From Gammaproteobacteria bacterium (GTDB lineage: Bacteria > Pseudomonadota > Gammaproteobacteria > Xanthomonadales > Rhodanobacteraceae): 6,334 nucleotides of DNA. Positions within the stretch are counted from its first letter, which is position 1. The number at the start of each line of letters is the position of its first letter. The stretch is taken from assembly GCA_005877675.1 (NCBI GenBank), contig VBNZ01000050.1, positions 1-6,334 of the forward strand. Reading direction: 5' to 3'. Below, one piece after another: positions 1 to 6,334 of the stretch. The translations under genes were made by a program, and so were the position numbers. The notes below the pieces were generated by a model that made no database searches, was not told where the DNA came from, and saw only the letters and a program-made list of their open reading frames with translations.

Positions 1-1
1 C

Positions 2-124
2 GGCGTGGGCCTGTTGCTCTACGGCAGCAAGCAGGAAGGCGCGCGAGGCTCGATCGCATCGTCGAGCGGCAGCGTCGGCAGCTGGTTCGGCAAGGTCAAG
101 CATTGGGTCAAAGGCGAGTTTTGA
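2..124 (+). CDS. ftsA: Cell division protein FtsA, C-terminal 40 residues (5' truncated by window)
   Basis: The frame starting at base 2 is open and ends at TGA 122-124. It reads GVGLLLYGSKQEG, then a Ser/Gly-rich linker, then GSWFGKVKHWVKGEF. FtsA is the actin-like protein that binds the FtsZ C-terminal peptide and tethers Z-ring filaments to the inner membrane. The last 15 residues match the family's C-terminal amphipathic helix, with Trp/Phe/Val alternating with Lys, ending in GEF as E. coli FtsA ends in KEF. The Ser/Gly stretch before it is the usual flexible linker. Its position directly upstream of ftsZ is the classic dcw order. Only the tail is present, so nothing can be said about the ATPase domain. 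The identification rests on the tail motif plus the ftsZ neighbour. Confidence 0.9.
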   Translation, partial: GVGLLLYGSKQEGARGSIASSSGSVGSWFGKVKHWVKGEF

Positions 125-154
125 TGGAGCCTGGATTCAGGATTTGAAAGCCGT

Positions 155-292
155 CTCCCCACGCATTTTTGTAGGGGGAGAGGGTTGAGTGAGCGGGTAA
201 GAGGCGCTGCGAACTGCAGCGATGGAGCGCTCGAGCAAAGCGCCCCCTCACCCCCAGCTCTCTGCCCCAGCGATGAAACCGCTGGAGGAGAG
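155..292. repeat. Convergent pair of REP-like repeats in the ftsA-ftsZ spacer
   Basis: The left unit has a hairpin, CTCCCC (155-160) with GGGGAG (175-180), followed by a G-rich tail with TTGAGTGAGCGGG (185-197). The right unit is its inverse: CCCCCTCACCCCCAG (243-257) followed by a hairpin with CCAGCG (267-272) and CGCTGG (280-285), then GGAGGAGAGG. The arms 174-197 and 243-268 are imperfect inverted copies. Between them lie two smaller perfect hairpins: CGCTGC/GCAGCG (205-210, 216-221) and GCGCT/AGCGC (227-231, 239-243). The CCCTCACCCC...CTCTCC pattern resembles dispersed intergenic repeats I recall from Xanthomonadaceae genomes. Calling the pair BIME-like is inference; copy number elsewhere in the genome is unknown. 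Confidence 0.55.
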
Positions 293-305
293 GCAGCAAG
301 AGCAA

Positions 306-347
306 CAGCGGCGCGCAGGGAGCGCGCTGCGGATCCGAAACGGATCC
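306..347. other. Two adjacent perfect hairpins upstream of ftsZ
   Basis: The first hairpin pairs GCGCGC (311-316) with GCGCGC (322-327) across the loop AGGGA, and extends outward by a G-U and two G-C pairs to 308-330. The second starts at the next base: GGATCCG (331-337) with CGGATCC (341-347) across the loop AAA. Neither is followed by a T tract, so they are not standard intrinsic terminators. They may belong to the repeat pair just upstream or shape the ftsZ leader RNA. From 348 to 436 I see no gene, and only weak promoter-like sequence. Confidence 0.5.
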
Positions 348-436
348 AGGCGAACGGGCATGTGCCTGCTCGTGCGCAGCCAGGCGGCGCGGAGCGCGGT
401 GCTGGTGATCGAGAACAATTAAGCAAGCAACAACTA

Positions 437-444
437 GCGGAGGT
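437..444 (+). promoter_or_regulatory. Ribosome binding site of ftsZ
   Basis: GCGGAGGT lies 7 bases before ATG 452 and is a strong Shine-Dalgarno match. It decides the start: the frame is open back to 185, but the conserved FtsZ N-terminus MFELVEKLAPNAVIKV begins at this ATG. A second ATG at 445 overlaps the end of the site, is in another frame and leads nowhere. Confidence 0.85.
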
Positions 445-451
445 ATGGGAA

Positions 452-1598
452 ATGTTTGAACTCGTAGAAAAACTCGCACCCAATGCGGTGATCAAGGTGA
501 TCGGTGTCGGCGGCGGCGGTGGCAACGCCGTGAGCCACATGGTCAATTCGCACATAGAAGGCGTCGACTTCGTCTGTGCCAATACCGATGCGCAGGCGCT
601 CAAATCAAGCGGTGCCAAGCACACGCTGCAACTCGGCGGTAATGTGACCAAGGGCCTCGGTGCGGGTGCGAATCCCGAAGTCGGCCGTCAGGCCGCACTC
701 GAGGACCGTGAACGCGTGGTGGAACTGCTGCAGGGCGCCGACATGGTGTTCATCACCGCCGGTATGGGCGGTGGCACCGGCACTGGCGCGGCACCGGTCG
801 TCGCGCAGCTGGCCAAGGAGCTCGGCATCCTCACGGTCGCTGTCGTAACCAAGCCGTTCCCGTTCGAGGGCCGCCGCCGCATGCAGGTGGCGATGAAGGG
901 CATCGAGGATCTGTCGCAATACGTCGACTCGCTGATCACCGTGCCGAACGAGAAGCTGCTCAGCGTGCTCGGCCACGAGGTCACGCTGCTGTCGGCGTTC
1001 AAGTCCGCCAACGACGTGCTGCTCGGCGCGGTGCAGGGCATCGCCGATCTGATCACGCGCCCGGGCCTGATCAACGTGGACTTTGCCGACGTGCGCACGG
1101 TCATGTCCGAAATGGGCATGGCGATGATGGGCACCGGCATCGCGCGCGGTGACGATCGCGCGGTCGCGGCGGCCGAAGCGGCGATCAACAACCCGCTGCT
1201 CGAAGACGTGAACCTGTCGGGCGCCTGCGGCATTCTCGTCAACGTCACCGCAGGTCCGAACCTGACCATGCGCGAGTTCGACGAGATCGGTCAGGTCGTG
1301 CACCAGTTTGCTTCCGAGGACGCGACCGTCGTCATCGGCACGGCGCTCGATCAGGAGCTGCAGGACAACGTACGCGTCACCGTGGTCGCGACCGGCCTCA
1401 ACCGTGCCGCCATGCGTCAGCCCGCTCGCCGCGAGGAACCGGTCATCGTGCCGCGCCCGCGTCTGGTCGCGCGCACCGGCACCGACAATATGCCGGTCGA
1501 GGACTACGCGCAGCCCGTGCGCACGGGTGATGCCCGCTCCCGATGCGCAGGTGGACTATTTGGATATTCCGGCGTTTCTGCGTCGTCAGGCGGACTGA
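452..1598 (+). CDS. ftsZ: Cell division GTPase FtsZ, frameshifted near its C-terminus
   Basis: FtsZ is the tubulin-like GTPase that polymerises into the cytoplasmic Z ring and recruits the divisome. From ATG 452 the frame gives the nucleotide-binding VGGGGGNAV (about residues 19-27), the tubulin signature GGGTGTG (106-112; 767-787) and the T7 synergy loop NVDFAD (208-213; 1073-1090), which supplies the catalytic aspartates. Core length and order match E. coli FtsZ. At about 1525-1545 the frame breaks. The obligatory C-terminal peptide DYLDIPAFLRRQAD, which binds FtsA, ZipA and MinC, lies in the next frame and ends at TGA 1596-1598. One surplus base (for example in GGG 1525-1527 or CCC 1533-1535), or 2+3n missing bases in the variable linker, would explain it. 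With one base removed the protein is 381 residues, near the usual length. In the unrepaired frame translation runs on to 2533. The family is certain; whether the lesion is real is not. Confidence 0.95.
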
Positions 1599-1664
1599 AG
1601 AGGGCACACCAGAGCCATTCTTGGCGCTCCTCCGCTCGCCATCTGTGGCTCATCCTGGCCGCGC

Positions 1665-1690
1665 ACGCGATGCATTACTCCGCATCGCGT
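1665..1690 (+). other. Perfect 9-bp hairpin downstream of ftsZ
   Basis: ACGCGATGC (1665-1673) pairs perfectly with GCATCGCGT (1682-1690) across an 8-base loop. It lies 66 bases after the ftsZ stop. The following bases, AAGCGCGACC, contain no T tract, so it is a poor intrinsic terminator. It could stabilise the ftsZ mRNA 3' end or be incidental. Confidence 0.45.
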
Positions 1691-1744
1691 AAGCGCGACC
1701 CTCGACCCACGCTCGTCGTGGTACGCTTGTCGACGCTGTCCTCC

Positions 1745-1764
1745 AAAGCCGAACTTCGGCGTTT
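1745..1764 (+). terminator. Possible weak terminator hairpin between ftsZ and lpxC
   Basis: AAAGCCGAA (1745-1753) is followed one base later by TTCGGC (1755-1760), a G and TTT (1762-1764). The realistic fold is GCCG/CGGC with loop AACTT, plus the A/T flank with one bulge. The T run is only three bases, so termination would be weak. Confidence 0.25.
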
Positions 1765-1870
1765 AAGACAGGGTCAGATTCACGTCATATGGCGGCACAG
1801 CCATGCGACGCGGGCTGGCCTTTGCGCGTCTTGTGCTGCACTTGCTGCGCCTGCAAAATGCTCGATTTGG

Positions 1871-1902
1871 GCGCAAAGTCACAAATTTTGTTGTTTTTGC
1901 GC
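1871..1902. promoter_or_regulatory. Nested AT-rich palindrome upstream of lpxC (possible operator)
   Basis: GCGCAAA (1871-1877) and TTTGCGC (1896-1902) form perfect outer arms. ACAAA (1881-1885) and TTTGT (1887-1891) form perfect inner arms. It sits about 50 bases before the probable lpxC -10, in the first AT-rich stretch after ftsZ. The symmetry suits a dimeric DNA-binding protein, but no factor can be named from sequence. Confidence 0.3.
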
Positions 1903-1952
1903 AACGGTTGTGGGTTTATTACATCGCTTTACTTCTCTCGGCAGTATCCCTG

Positions 1953-1961
1953 TGCTAGGAT
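1953..1961 (+). promoter_or_regulatory. Probable extended -10 promoter of lpxC
   Basis: TGCTAGGAT is an extended -10 (TGn plus TAGGAT, a 4/6 match to TATAAT), 44 bases before the lpxC ATG. At a 17-base spacing the -35 would be TTCTCT, which is poor; a TG-extended -10 can function with a weak -35. Short arms ATCC (1946-1949) and GGAT (1958-1961) flank it. A second candidate is TTGTTT (1891-1896) with TTTATT (1915-1920), 18 bases apart. Confidence 0.4.
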
Positions 1962-2005
1962 TCTTGCCGTTTTGTCTAGCTCCTGCCCCAGGGGTCCGAG
2001 AAGAA

Positions 2006-2898
2006 ATGATCAAACAACGTACGCTCAAGAACGTCATCCGGGCGACGGGGGTTGGTCTCCATACGGGCGAAAAGGTTTATATGACGCTGCGTCCTGCAGC
2101 CGTCGACACCGGCATAGTCTTTCGCCAGTGGAGATCCCCTCGCGCAGCGAGAATATCGGCGACACGCGCCTGTCCAGCACGCTGGTCAAGGATGGCGTGC
2201 GCATTGCCACTGTCGAACACCTTCTGTCCGCGTTTGCCGGACTGGGCATCGATAACGCCTATGTCGACCTGTCGGCGCCGGAAGTGCCGATCATGGACGG
2301 CAGCGCCGGTCCGTTCGTGTTCCTGCTGCAGTCGGCAGGCATCGAAGAACAGGCCAAGGCCAAGCGTTTCATCCGTATCAAAAAGCCGGTCGTCGTGCGT
2401 GAAGGCGACAAGTGGGCGCGCTTCGAGCCGTTCGACGGCTTCAAGGTCGGGTTCTCGATCGACTTCGACCATCCGATCTTCACGCGTCGCACCTCGAGTG
2501 CGGAAATCGACTTCTCCACGACCTCGTTCGTGAAAGAGGTCTCGCGTGCGCGCACGTTCGGCTTCATGCGCGACATCGAAATGCTGCGCGAACGCAATCT
2601 CGCGCTCGGCGGTTCGATGGACAACGCGATTGTGCTCGACGATTACCGCGTGCTCAACGAAGACGGCCTGCGTTACGAGGACGAGTTCGTCAAGCACAAG
2701 ATCCTCGATGCGATCGGCGATCTGTACCTGCTCGGCCATAGCCTGATCGGCGCATTCTACGGCCACAAATCGGGTCACGAACTCAACAACAAATTGCTGC
2801 GCGCACTGATGGCCGACGCCAAGACGTGGGAAGAGGTAAGCTTCGACGATCAGGCCAAGGCGCCGATCTCGTACGCGCATCCGGCGCAGGCAATGTGA
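2006..2898 (+). CDS. lpxC: UDP-3-O-acyl-N-acetylglucosamine deacetylase LpxC, with internal out-of-frame deletion
   Basis: LpxC is the zinc deacetylase that catalyses the committed step of lipid A synthesis in the cytosol. The N-terminus MIKQRTLKNVIRATGVGLHT from ATG 2006 is diagnostic; purine-rich GAGAAG lies just upstream. After GIVFR (to 2125) the frame changes. Downstream, VEIPSRSENIGDTRL to TGA 2896-2898 is in the -1 frame. E. coli LpxC has seven residues (RTDLNPP) between the aligned YR and VDF, whereas here only two bases separate FR from VE. About 19 bases are therefore missing at about 2126. Restored length would be about 303 residues, the family norm. Catalytic residues are present: Glu-His in TVEHL (2215-2220), zinc ligands His and Asp in HKILD (2695-2709), and the active-site His in SGHELNNK (2776-2778). 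As printed the gene could not give active LpxC, which is essential in most Gram-negatives, so an assembly or sequencing fault is likely. Confidence 0.95.
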
Positions 2899-2918
2899 GG
2901 ATTTGAGACGAAGTTCAC

Positions 2919-2950
2919 GGCTGCGGCCTTAAACTTGGCCGCAGTCTTGC
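2919..2950 (+). terminator. Probable intrinsic terminator of lpxC
   Basis: CTGCGGCC (2921-2928) pairs perfectly with GGCCGCAG (2937-2944) across TTAAACTT, and a G-U and a G-C pair extend the stem to 2919-2946. It begins 21 bases after the lpxC stop. The following TCTTGCTTAAG is only moderately T-rich. The stem could also act in the opposite direction as a backstop for dciA. Confidence 0.6.
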
Positions 2951-2982
2951 TTAAGAATAAAACTACTAAAAAAATGAGTTGA

Positions 2983-2997
2983 GCGTCGGGACGACGC
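2983..2997 (-). other. Perfect 6-bp hairpin in the lpxC-dciA gap
   Basis: GCGTCG (2983-2988) and CGACGC (2992-2997) pair across a 3-base loop. Read on the minus strand it is followed, after about 8 bases, by a run of seven T (A7 at 2968-2974 on the plus strand). It may be a second, weaker terminator for dciA. Confidence 0.35.
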
Positions 2998-3005
2998 ACA
3001 CCAGG

Positions 3006-3029
3006 AAAAATAAGACGCACCCGAGCGTC
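3006..3029 (-). terminator. Intrinsic terminator of dciA
   Basis: On the minus strand GACGC pairs with GCGTC across the loop TCGGGT, followed directly by TTATTTTT. The stem (3014-3018 with 3025-3029) starts inside the dciA stop codon, so termination would come immediately after translation ends. The stem is short but the T tract is good. Confidence 0.5.
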
Positions 3030-3477
3030 ATTCGGCCAGTGAGGCCAGACTGAGATAGATGGCCCGGAGCTCCGGGTCAACGAGGGACCGAGCCGCCGCC
3101 TTCAGATGTTCGGCGCTGGCTTTGGAAAGAGGCTTACGTCTTGTCGGCCCCGGGGGAACGGGGGGCAGGGGTGCCACTTTCACGGCGAATTTCTCAATCG
3201 GCAGGCCCGAAGTGAGGCGGGCGTGGGCGAGGATTGCGTTCTGATGCAGACGCAGTTTCGCAGCCCAGGTCGAGGAAGTCGCTAGAAAGACAATCCGCCC
3301 GGATTGAACGGTCGCCAGACGGCATTGGCGACGCAGTGCTTCCGGCAGCGGTTGGCGCAGTTGACGATCGAGGGCGTCCAGGGCCCGCGCCCGCGCTAGT
3401 AGCGCGGCGACGGGAGGCGATTCACCCACAGATTTCGCAGTGGGTGTGCGTTTGCTGGATCGATCGGTCGGCTGCAT
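3028..3477 (-). CDS. dciA: DciA-family (DUF721) helicase-loading protein
   Basis: The protein is 149 residues, from ATG at 3477 down to TGA at 3028. DciA-type DUF721 proteins assist loading of the replicative helicase DnaB in bacteria that lack DnaC/DnaI. The N-terminal ~20 residues are polar and basic. The DUF721 region follows, with ALDALDRQLRQPLPEALR, then CRLATVQSGRIVFLATSSTWAAKLR (about residues 50-75), the family's beta-strand and SxxWAxxLR-type helix. A Pro-rich linker (APLPPVPPGPTRRKP) precedes a C-terminal helix SAEHLKAAARSLVDPELRAIYLSLA. The frame is open upstream to 3756, but that part is antisense to the M23 gene; the family-like protein starts at this Met, with only a distant GGAG as ribosome site. 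It is convergent with lpxC and divergent from the M23 gene. It is the only complete gene here without a lesion. The family call is good; the DciA name comes from family knowledge and this conserved neighbourhood. Confidence 0.82.
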   Translation of the reverse strand: MQPTDRSSKRTPTAKSVGESPPVAALLARARALDALDRQLRQPLPEALRRQCRLATVQSGRIVFLATSSTWAAKLRLHQNAILAHARLTSGLPIEKFAVKVAPLPPVPPGPTRRKPLSKASAEHLKAAARSLVDPELRAIYLSLASLAE

Positions 3478-3528
3478 GGCGTAAATGGCAACTCCGCGGC
3501 TGCGGTGGCGCCTCAACAAGTGCAAGAC

Positions 3529-4460
3529 ATGAAAATAATTATCGTTGCGAAACCCGGTACGGCTCCCACCGCGCTTGATCTGAAAACTTGGCGCACGCGC
3601 GGCATGCTCGGCAGCATTATCGCCGGCTTCGCGGTTTCCTGCATTGGCCTTGGTTTCATCGCCGCCAAGTTCACGGCGGATACACGTGACGGCGCACTGC
3701 GCGACGTCACTGCGTTGCGCGAAACGATGGTGCAGCAGCAGCACACGCTGTCCCAATTCGAGAATGCATCACGCCGCGATATGGATGCACTCGCACTGCA
3801 GCTCGGCTCGCTGCAGGCGCAGGCCACCCGGCTAAATGCCCTCGGTCAGCGTCTGACCGAAATCGGCAAACTCGGTGACGGCGAATTCGATTTCTCCAAG
3901 CCGCCCGCCCTTGGCGGCGCGGAAGATCCGGCCGCGGTCTCGCATCCGATTGATTTCGATCTTGCCGGCAATATTGCCGGTCTGCGCGATCAGTTCGCAC
4001 AGCAGGAAACGCAGCTCTCGGTGATCGAGAACCTGCTGCTCGGGCGCAAGCTCGAAACGGCGCTCGTGCCCGCAGGCTATCCGGTCAACAACAGCTACAT
4101 CGGCTCGGGTTTCGGCGCGCGCGTCGATCCGATCAATGGCCTGATGGAAAGCCATATGGGCCTCGATTTTGATGCCGCGATATCAAAGCTGTCGCCGGTG
4201 GCGTGGTGGTCTGGTCGGGCGATCGTCCCGGCTATGGCCGCGTAGTCGAAATCGATCATGGCAACGGCTATATGACGCGCTATGCACACAATTCGGCCAA
4301 TGTCGTGCGTGTGGGCGAGCGCGTGAAGTTCGGCCAGGTGATCGCCAAAGTCGGCTCGACCGGGCGTTCGACCGGTCCGCATTGCCATTTCGAAGTCTGG
4401 CTCAATGGCCGTGCAATGAATCCGCAGAAATACGTCAACGGCGTGATGAAGCACGCCTGA
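3529..4460 (+). CDS. Membrane-anchored M23 (LytM-type) peptidase, frameshifted in the catalytic domain
   Basis: From ATG 3529 the protein begins MKIIIVAKPGTAPT, the typical start of the M23 protein found next to secA in many proteobacteria. One hydrophobic segment follows (GMLGSIIAGFAVSCIGLGFI, about residues 26-45), then a heptad-like coiled coil (about 55-115), then the M23 domain from about residue 183. Zinc-site motifs are complete across two frames: HMGLDFD (His and Asp ligands, before the break), YMTRYAH and GPHCHFEV (HxH, after it). The frame changes at about 4177-4185, between GLDFDAA and IKAVAGGVVVWSG. The usual short G-T/A-D stretch is compressed there, so about 7-10 bases (1+3n) look missing. 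With one base restored the protein is 310 residues; TGA is at 4458-4460. It is predicted to be an inner-membrane protein with a periplasmic domain that cleaves peptidoglycan cross-links. The exact substrate and any regulatory partner are unknown. Confidence 0.88.
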
Positions 4461-4518
4461 TACCTGCGGGGCTGCGCCGCGCCAGGTCTTGAAAGGCGCG
4501 CGCGGCGCCCAAATCCCC

Positions 4519-4524
4519 TATAAT
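4519..4524 (+). promoter_or_regulatory. Probable secA promoter -10 (perfect TATAAT)
   Basis: TATAAT is an exact consensus -10, 125 bases before the secA ATG, in the gap after the M23 stop. No good -35 sits at 16-18 bases; the position holds GGCGCGCG-type sequence. TTGAAA (4489-4494) is a near-consensus -35, but 24 bases separate it from the -10, which is too far for normal sigma-70. No TG extension is present. Confidence 0.5.
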
Positions 4525-4532
4525 TGTGCGCT

Positions 4533-4560
4533 GGCCGCCGTCCATGGCGGTCTTGTTTTT
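4533..4560 (+). terminator. Intrinsic terminator between the M23 gene and secA
   Basis: GGCCGCC (4533-4539) pairs with GGCGGTC (4546-4552), including one G-U, across the loop GTCCAT. It is followed at once by TTGTTTTTT. This is the best terminator shape in the window. It lies 72 bases after the M23 stop and would end that transcript. It also begins only about 9 bases beyond the TATAAT, so a transcript from that promoter would carry the hairpin at its very 5' end. Confidence 0.65.
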
Positions 4561-4572
4561 TGCGAGTATTTT

Positions 4573-4617
4573 GCGCCCGCCATGGGCGCGAAAAACCAGA
4601 GCGGCCATCCTGGCCGC
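4573..4617 (+). other. Two further hairpins in the secA leader
   Basis: GCGCCC (4573-4578) pairs with GGGCGC (4584-4589) across GCCAT. GCGGCCA (4601-4607) pairs with TGGCCGC (4611-4617) across TCC. The last arm, TGGCCGC, is an exact copy of 4532-4538, the 5' arm region of the terminator-like hairpin. GCGGCCA could therefore pair with either copy. The region 4618-4648 up to the secA start has only a weak purine-rich ribosome site. Confidence 0.45.
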
Positions 4618-4648
4618 ACTCCAACACAAGAGCATCAAGAACTCGAAC

Positions 4649-6334
<1,686 letters not shown>

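Larger units (their letters stand above)
1599..2005 (+). other. ftsZ-lpxC spacer, no gene
   Basis: This 407-bp gap contains no ORF with recognisable coding character. The ftsZ frame happens to stay open through it, but the translation is rich in Arg, Ser and Cys and matches no family I know. The first half is GC-rich with two hairpins (1665-1690 and 1745-1764). The second half, from about 1855, is AT-richer and looks like a promoter region, with a nested palindrome at 1871-1902 and an extended -10 at 1953-1961. The stretch GACAGGGTCAGATTCACG (about 1767-1784) resembles GGGTCAGA-type ends of dispersed repeats in related bacteria, but this is only a resemblance. Confidence 0.6.

Noticed and set aside
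222..422. Small ORF of 66 codons in the ftsA-ftsZ spacer
   Set aside because: It runs across the inverted repeats, has no ribosome site or known motif, and is Arg/Gln-rich, as expected from GC-rich noncoding DNA.
185..451. N-terminal extension of FtsZ from an upstream TTG
   Set aside because: FtsZ homologues start at MFE; a strong ribosome site precedes ATG 452, and the upstream translation is repeat-derived and noncoding in character.
605..1303. Long reverse-strand ORF (232 codons) opposite ftsZ
   Set aside because: An antisense shadow of the conserved FtsZ GTPase domain with low-complexity Ala/His/Arg composition.
1767..1784. GACAGGGTCAGATTCACG as the end of a mobile element
   Set aside because: It resembles GGGTCAGA-type repeat ends, but no partner end, target duplication or transposase is visible in the window.
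2077..2880. Long reverse-strand ORF (267 codons) opposite lpxC
   Set aside because: It is a GC-rich shadow of lpxC; its translation is rich in Arg, His and Glu-Val-Asp runs and resembles no family. The plus strand carries every LpxC motif.
3505..3528. Earlier GTG start for the M23 gene
   Set aside because: The eight added residues are not like the family; MKIIIVAKPG is the recognised N-terminus.
4526..4648. In-frame upstream extension of SecA (from GTG 4526 or ATG 4544), or a SecM-like leader peptide
   Set aside because: The frame is open for about 40 codons into secA, but SecA proteins begin at MFN-type starts, the region is full of hairpins, and being in frame with secA it cannot be a separate SecM-like peptide.

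Overview
The window is the distal end of a gammaproteobacterial division and cell-wall (dcw) cluster that runs on into secA. In order it holds the ftsA C-terminus, ftsZ, lpxC, a reverse-strand dciA (DUF721), a membrane-anchored M23 peptidase, and the first two thirds of secA. This gene order, with a DUF721/DciA gene and an M23 gene between lpxC and secA, is the one I know from Xanthomonadales. The GC-rich codon use and the FtsZ, LpxC and SecA sequences fit that order, probably the Rhodanobacteraceae/Xanthomonadaceae side. This placement is from memory of the families, not from a search.

Layout. The last 40 residues of FtsA, with its amphipathic membrane anchor, end at 124. A 327-bp spacer (125-451) is packed with inverted repeats, including what looks like a convergent pair of REP-like repeats. 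ftsZ runs 452-1598. A 407-bp spacer (1599-2005) carries two hairpins, a nested AT-rich palindrome and a probable extended -10 promoter ahead of lpxC (2006-2898). lpxC and dciA converge on a 129-bp gap with a hairpin terminator for each side. dciA (3477 down to 3028) and the M23 gene (3529-4460) diverge across 51 bp. A 188-bp secA leader has a perfect TATAAT, a terminator-like hairpin with a T tract and two more hairpins. secA starts at 4649 and is cut by the window end at the RIDNQL motif.

The most striking feature is damage. Four of the five genes that are complete or long in this window have an out-of-frame lesion inside otherwise well conserved sequence: ftsZ near 1525-1545, lpxC at about 2126, the M23 gene at about 4177-4185, and secA at about 4736-4745. 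From comparison with remembered E. coli proteins, lpxC lacks about 19 bases, secA about 44, and the M23 gene about 7-10. Only dciA reads cleanly. ftsZ, lpxC and secA are normally essential and all catalytic motifs remain, so assembly or sequencing error is the likeliest cause; recent decay of a duplicated cluster is the less likely alternative. One side effect is that the ftsZ frame stays open through the spacer into lpxC, giving a spurious FtsZ-LpxC fusion ORF.

Together the genes cover Z-ring assembly and anchoring (FtsZ, FtsA), the committed step of lipid A synthesis (LpxC), replicative helicase loading (DciA), envelope peptidoglycan hydrolysis or its activation (M23) and the protein export motor (SecA). 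I see no phage, CRISPR, toxin or defence genes and no convincing novel protein system. What is worth a second look lies in the noncoding structure and the lesion pattern.
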